From the NCBI GenBank assembly GCA_036960605.1, contig JBALXI010000016.1, positions 30,073 through 94,072 of the forward strand: a stretch of 64,000 nt of DNA, written 5' to 3'. The position numbers and the translations under genes are program-made. The notes below the pieces were generated by a model that worked only from the letters and a program-made list of their open reading frames with translations, was not told the DNA's origin and did no database searches. The stretch's first letter is position 1; every line of letters starts with the position of its first letter. Positions 60,021 to 64,000 of the stretch are shown piece after piece. Origin of the DNA: Oleispira sp036960605 (GTDB lineage Bacteria; Pseudomonadota; Gammaproteobacteria; Pseudomonadales; Oceanobacteraceae).

Positions 60021-63000
60021 TTACCAGTTGAACGCTTGGCGAAGAGAGGAAAGGGTATCTTGGTCTGCTTTGAAACGTAATTTCAAGTAAACACCTTGGG
60101 CGGTATAGTTTGCAGCGGAGAAATCATTATCAACAAAACCTTCAAAATTAAAGCCAATGCTGGTCCATAGGTTTTTAACCGGACGTATACCGACAGATAA
60201 GCCATAGCTGTTCTGACGTTCTTCACCCGCATTAATGAGTTCACGACCATGAGCACCGATGTCCCAGGTGTCGCTTATTTGATGACGCCATTCACCGGCA
60301 ATATAATGAACGGTAGAGGCATAATTATCGTTATCGTATTGATCTAAAATACGCTTCAAACCATATTGAGTCGACAATTGGTTGTACGGATTAAATTTCC
60401 AGTTCAAGTGCGCATTATTAATGATACGACGGCTTTGGTCGGTTGGGCTTGAGCTAGATGCCGAAATCGAATCTTGTAACCAACGTGTTTGTAAAAGCAA
60501 TGCAAAAGGTTGCTTGTAAGGGCGAATCGCAAAATCAAGCGTCGCATCGACGTTTTGTTCAAAGCCTGGGAAGGTGGACTGCTTATAAAAATCCAGGCTA
60601 CCACCAATAGCCATCGAACTGCTTAACGGGTGGTACAAGCTCGTACGGGCGCTGTGAGTATTGCTGCTACTGGCGATGCGACGTTCTAGACGGTTAGTCC
60701 ACTGCCACTCTTCAGAGCGATAACCCCAGCCGGTACTGATCGCGTGAAAATCTTCACTCGCGCTTTGTTCTGCCGGCTGTATCTGCTCAAGGTTTTTACT
60801 CTGATTAAAGCCAAAGCTTACTAACCAATGTTCATCCACTTTCCAATCATGGCTTAAGCCCGATTCTGAATACAGACGATAGCCATCATTTTGTGTTTCT
60901 TGCACAAGAGATTGTTCAACTTGGCCGCCTTGCCAAGGTTGAGTTCTGAGGCCAATAGAAGTTCGCTCAAGATTATTAGCATTAAACGAACGCTCATAAT
61001 CAGCAAAGGTGGTTAACGAATCTGCCCAGCGATACTCGGCGCCTAATTTAAGACGATCATTCTCTTGGCTGCGTTCGGTTATATCGGTTGTTGCGGTTAT
61101 GTTTAGACGTAAGTCTTGGCTGAAGACAGGAGCACTTGCGCCGATGCTAAGCTCATCAACAAAGTTGATGCCCTCAGATGATTCTTGCATGCTCGAACTC
61201 AAGCCGGCATTGATAGAACTGCTATCTGTCACCTTGTGAGTTAATTTAGCCGAAGCCAATTGCTTATCAAACCCTGTAGAAATTTGTGTTTGATACAGGC
61301 TATCTATTTCAAGCTGATCTTGGTCACTAATGTATATCGTCGCTTTGACACCTGTGCTTTGCTGGTCGAGGTCGGATTGATTCTGTTGATCCAAGCCGAA
61401 ATCTTCATCAATGCGCTGCGTATAAGCGGTAATTTCAGCGACCGACGTCCGTAGTTTTGCTTCAATCTTTTTAGCGCTGGCATTTGCTTTGTCTGTATCA
61501 GCACCGGATTGATTAGTAGGGCGAGTTTGGGCAATTTCCGCAGTCAGCGTTAGGTTGCCCAGCTCTAGTGTTGCATCCAAAGCGTTTAATTGATTACTCT
61601 GTCGATCTTTATTTTCATCGATTAAAGTAATACCCGCCTTCAATGTATCGCCTAATAATTTAATGCCAGCTCGACCACCGATTAAGTGACCGCCATTAGC
61701 ATTTTCGGTTTCATAATCCGCCACGATATAGATAGGGTTGAAGGCATTGTCGGTAGCAGCAATGGGTGTCTTGAAATATAAACTGCCGTCATTGTAATCA
61801 AGGCTGTAGTCTAAATAACGGGTGAGAGTTTTGGTTTCTAAAATCGTCTGATTGTTTAAGCGATCGCGAGTTTCAATGCGAATGCTTTCAGAGTTCTGAA
61901 TAATGAATTCATTATTTAATTGATAAAGACCAGAAGTACCATTGCCTTGAATTTCATCACGAACAAAACTTGAATCGGCTTCACTCGCAAAACCTGATAA
62001 TTCAATTAAGTCGTTTTGGTAAACAACTTGGGCACCGGTAAGGTTACGCACATAACGTGACAGTTTGGTTTTATCTAAACCGGTATTGATATCACCATAC
62101 AGGGCGTAAAAACGTTCTTTTTCTATTTTAACGTACAGTTTATTACCACTGCTGGCGTCTTGGCCCTGTTGGCTAGCGTCGGCATAAAGTGTGTAGTATT
62201 CGCCAGGCTGAACAAGCGTAGCAAAAGGTGTGGTCTTTTCTTTATCTGAATCATAAGCCGCAGTTAATAAGAAATCACCCGGGATTTGACCTTTAGTATA
62301 AAAAGCTAAACGGCCTTGGTGGAATATGTTTTCGTCAACAATACCGTTTGAATTATGATTAGCATCTTTAGTCGCATTGTTCGCACCGATCGATAAATCA
62401 CCTAAGCCCACCAAAATCCAATCGCGAGGTGCAGGTTTCATCCAAGAGCGTATTTCATCGGTTAAATTATTACCGTGATTGAACGTGAGTGTTAACTCAC
62501 CGGTTTGCGTGGTCGGCTGTAACCGGATGAAGGCAATACCATCGCCTTCAACGCGATAGCTCAGTTTATTGGTATCGGTTAAAGGGTTAATGTCATATTC
62601 GCTGCGCTGTAACAGCTGGAAAGGCTCTGAAATTTGTATTTCACCTTGTGTATTCTTACGTACAGCGTAACCATTTTTATCTTTTAATCGCACGGCAATA
62701 ATCGGCACTTGAATACCGTCAGCAACTAAGGTGCTCATTTCAGGAACGATTTCAGCCTTGGCCGGTGCGCCAGAGAAATACACACTGTGGTCGAGATAAT
62801 CGATCACGTTTTCATCACGATCTAATATTTCAGCAACAAATTGGTTCTCACCTTCTTCAATATTAATACCACGCCATTCACTGACAGACACAGCTTTTCC
62901 ATTTGCACGCTTAATGCCTTCAAAATAAATACTATGAACCGGAACGCCATTCAAGGTTAAGCGTATACGGTTGTTCTTAGGATGCTGAACAAGGATGTTG

Positions 63001-64000
63001 GTCGCCGAAATATCAGGGCTATAACCTGTAGGAGGCCAGACCCAGTTTTTCTCAATGCGTTTATTAGCAAACCAATTGTCATCAATCGTTGGCTGCTGTT
63101 TGATTATGATCTGATCTTCGGGGTTATTATTAGTGCCTGCCGCCGTTGCTTGATATAAATCTAAACCAGGAATCAAAGTTTCAGTTTTCGCTATTTGTAC
63201 ATCAACATCCAATGTGGCTAAAGCAATGTCAGGTGTGGCGTTTAATACACGTACTTCCACACGACGGTTCTTAGCACGGCCATCTCGTGATCTGTTAGAT
63301 GCGACTGGAGCAGTCTTACCTAAGCCGACAATTTTTATTTTATCGAGCGGCAAGTTAATTTGTTGCGATATATATTCGGCTACCGCGGCTGCGCGTGCTA
63401 CTGATAAAGCTTGGTTATCTGCATAGGTATGCTGATTACGTTTAGCGATGCGAACATTATCGGTATGGCCGGTAACAGAAATCTCTAAATCTCTGAGGCC
63501 ATCTAGCGCAAAAACCACATCAGAAAGATTGTTTTTATCTTGTACGGTTAATACGTTCGATAATGATTCAAACTTAGGATTCTTTAATGGATCGGCATTA
63601 CCATCTGCAGGAGGGATGAATAAATTAACCCGTGTTTCTGCTAGTGGTGTGCTGTCTTTTAATAGCGGACCAATTTCATAATGTAAAATGGCACGTGCTG
63701 ATAAGGTACCTTTCTCAGCGGTATGGCTAACAAGGGCACTGAATTTTATTTGATGAGACCATTCCTTTGGTTTATCACCTATCTGTACAAAAACAGTGTT
63801 TTGGCGATAGTCGTAAGGGTAGGGAGTTCCATCTAAAGTTAAGCTCCCTGGCTTCATGACAACACCTGCTGGCAGGCGTATTTCCTCAATAATATTATTT
63901 AAAGCAACACCTGAACCACCGATATTTGCGGTATAAAGAATCTTTTGATTTACCGGTGAGTTGTATTTTCCGGTACTCTCTTCTTCGTTAAAAGGTGCCA
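60021..64000 (-). CDS. Very large OmpA-domain outer-membrane barrel protein, 5' end outside window
   Basis: The frame is open through the right edge (codons in phase from base 63998), so ATG at 63857 is internal and at least 1325 residues are present. Visible order: a DUF11-type surface-repeat segment (NIGGSGVALNNIIEE), an OmpA-like peptidoglycan-binding domain (VTGHTDNVRIAKRNQHTYAD, then NRSRDGRAKNRRVEVRV), an Ig-like region (VADGIQVPIIAVRLKDKNGY), then a long beta-strand region that looks like a barrel (AYDSDKEKTT, YALYGDINTGLDKTKLSRYV, repeated aromatic strands) and the last strand near the C-terminus LRQAFNW. It probably lies in the outer membrane and anchors to the cell wall. No specific function is known. 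Adjacent DUF2804 gene is separate. Confidence 0.75.
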   Translation of the reverse strand, partial: APFNEEESTGKYNSPVNQKILYTANIGGSGVALNNIIEEIRLPAGVVMKPGSLTLDGTPYPYDYRQNTVFVQIGDKPKEWSHQIKFSALVSHTAEKGTLSARAILHYEIGPLLKDSTPLAETRVNLFIPPADGNADPLKNPKFESLSNVLTVQDKNNLSDVVFALDGLRDLEISVTGHTDNVRIAKRNQHTYADNQALSVARAAAVAEYISQQINLPLDKIKIVGLGKTAPVASNRSRDGRAKNRRVEVRVLNATPDIALATLDVDVQIAKTETLIPGLDLYQATAAGTNNNPEDQIIIKQQPTIDDNWFANKRIEKNWVWPPTGYSPDISATNILVQHPKNNRIRLTLNGVPVHSIYFEGIKRANGKAVSVSEWRGINIEEGENQFVAEILDRDENVIDYLDHSVYFSGAPAKAEIVPEMSTLVADGIQVPIIAVRLKDKNGYAVRKNTQGEIQISEPFQLLQRSEYDINPLTDTNKLSYRVEGDGIAFIRLQPTTQTGELTLTFNHGNNLTDEIRSWMKPAPRDWILVGLGDLSIGANNATKDANHNSNGIVDENIFHQGRLAFYTKGQIPGDFLLTAAYDSDKEKTTPFATLVQPGEYYTLYADASQQGQDASSGNKLYVKIEKERFYALYGDINTGLDKTKLSRYVRNLTGAQVVYQNDLIELSGFASEADSSFVRDEIQGNGTSGLYQLNNEFIIQNSESIRIETRDRLNNQTILETKTLTRYLDYSLDYNDGSLYFKTPIAATDNAFNPIYIVADYETENANGGHLIGGRAGIKLLGDTLKAGITLIDENKDRQSNQLNALDATLELGNLTLTAEIAQTRPTNQSGADTDKANASAKKIEAKLRTSVAEITAYTQRIDEDFGLDQQNQSDLDQQSTGVKATIYISDQDQLEIDSLYQTQISTGFDKQLASAKLTHKVTDSSSINAGLSSSMQESSEGINFVDELSIGASAPVFSQDLRLNITATTDITERSQENDRLKLGAEYRWADSLTTFADYERSFNANNLERTSIGLRTQPWQGGQVEQSLVQETQNDGYRLYSESGLSHDWKVDEHWLVSFGFNQSKNLEQIQPAEQSASEDFHAISTGWGYRSEEWQWTNRLERRIASSSNTHSARTSLYHPLSSSMAIGGSLDFYKQSTFPGFEQNVDATLDFAIRPYKQPFALLLQTRWLQDSISASSSSPTDQSRRIINNAHLNWKFNPYNQLSTQYGLKRILDQYDNDNYASTVHYIAGEWRHQISDTWDIGAHGRELINAGEERQNSYGLSVGIRPVKNLWTSIGFNFEGFVDNDFSAANYTAQGVYLKLRFKADQDTLSSLRQAFNW

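Noticed and set aside
1..64000. tRNA, rRNA, CRISPR array, transposase or prophage
   Set aside because: No CCA-ended cloverleaf, rRNA segment, regularly spaced repeat array or recombinase-type protein was seen on reading through.

Overview
The window is a 64 kb piece of chromosome from a marine-type gammaproteobacterium, most likely an Oceanospirillales-like or Pseudomonadales-like genus. It is moderately AT-rich and densely coded. The evidence is the gene set itself: recC-recB-recD, dusC, pitrilysin, pta-ackA, cysK, hemN, a full ccmABCDEFGHI cluster beside fliK and an flhB-like gene, olsB-olsA, and many c-di-GMP and hybrid-kinase genes. The genus assignment is inference from gene content. No rRNA, tRNA, CRISPR array, insertion sequence or prophage gene was seen. 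Both window edges cut a gene: tonB on the left and a very large OmpA-domain outer-membrane protein on the right are open to the edge.

Layout. 0-4.3 kb: end of a TonB system (tonB plus a TPR protein), then a Tat-exported PhoD-type phosphatase lipoprotein. 4.4-14.1 kb: recCBD in one overlapping operon. 14.4-19 kb: a saccharopine-dehydrogenase-like enzyme, dusC, a hybrid histidine kinase and an orphan protein. 19-27.6 kb: pitrilysin (the gene that lies inside recCBD in E. coli), then a signalling cluster: a REC-PAS protein with decayed GGDEF and EAL domains, divergent from an HTH-receiver protein that overlaps a hybrid kinase. 27.7-34 kb: an acyltransferase, several lipoproteins, a membrane-tailed receiver protein, a FieF-type metal exporter and a predicted outer-membrane protein. 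34-43 kb: cysK, a membrane diguanylate cyclase, a YihG-like acyltransferase, pta-ackA, a PilZ protein, a Bax-like glucosaminidase lipoprotein and a REC-GGDEF cyclase. 43-46 kb: a leftward acyl-lipid cluster (olsB, olsA, a DUF4442 hotdog protein, a small orphan) with a convincing PhoB box ahead of olsB. 46-51.4 kb: hemN, a TetR regulator, an FlhB-like small protein and FliK. 51.6-58.7 kb: the cytochrome c maturation operon. 58.9-64 kb: a DUF2804 protein and the large OmpA-domain barrel protein.

How it fits together. Several genes concern the envelope and its lipids: three PlsC-like acyltransferases, ornithine-lipid synthesis under probable phosphate control, a TonB system, lipoproteins and a giant barrel. 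A second theme is second-messenger and phosphorelay signalling: two apparently active diguanylate cyclases, one pseudo-cyclase/pseudo-phosphodiesterase, one PilZ receptor, two hybrid kinases and two further receiver proteins. The most unusual local system is the 22.5-27.1 kb divergent signalling cluster. The best-supported new regulatory site is the three-unit Pho box at 45783-45811.
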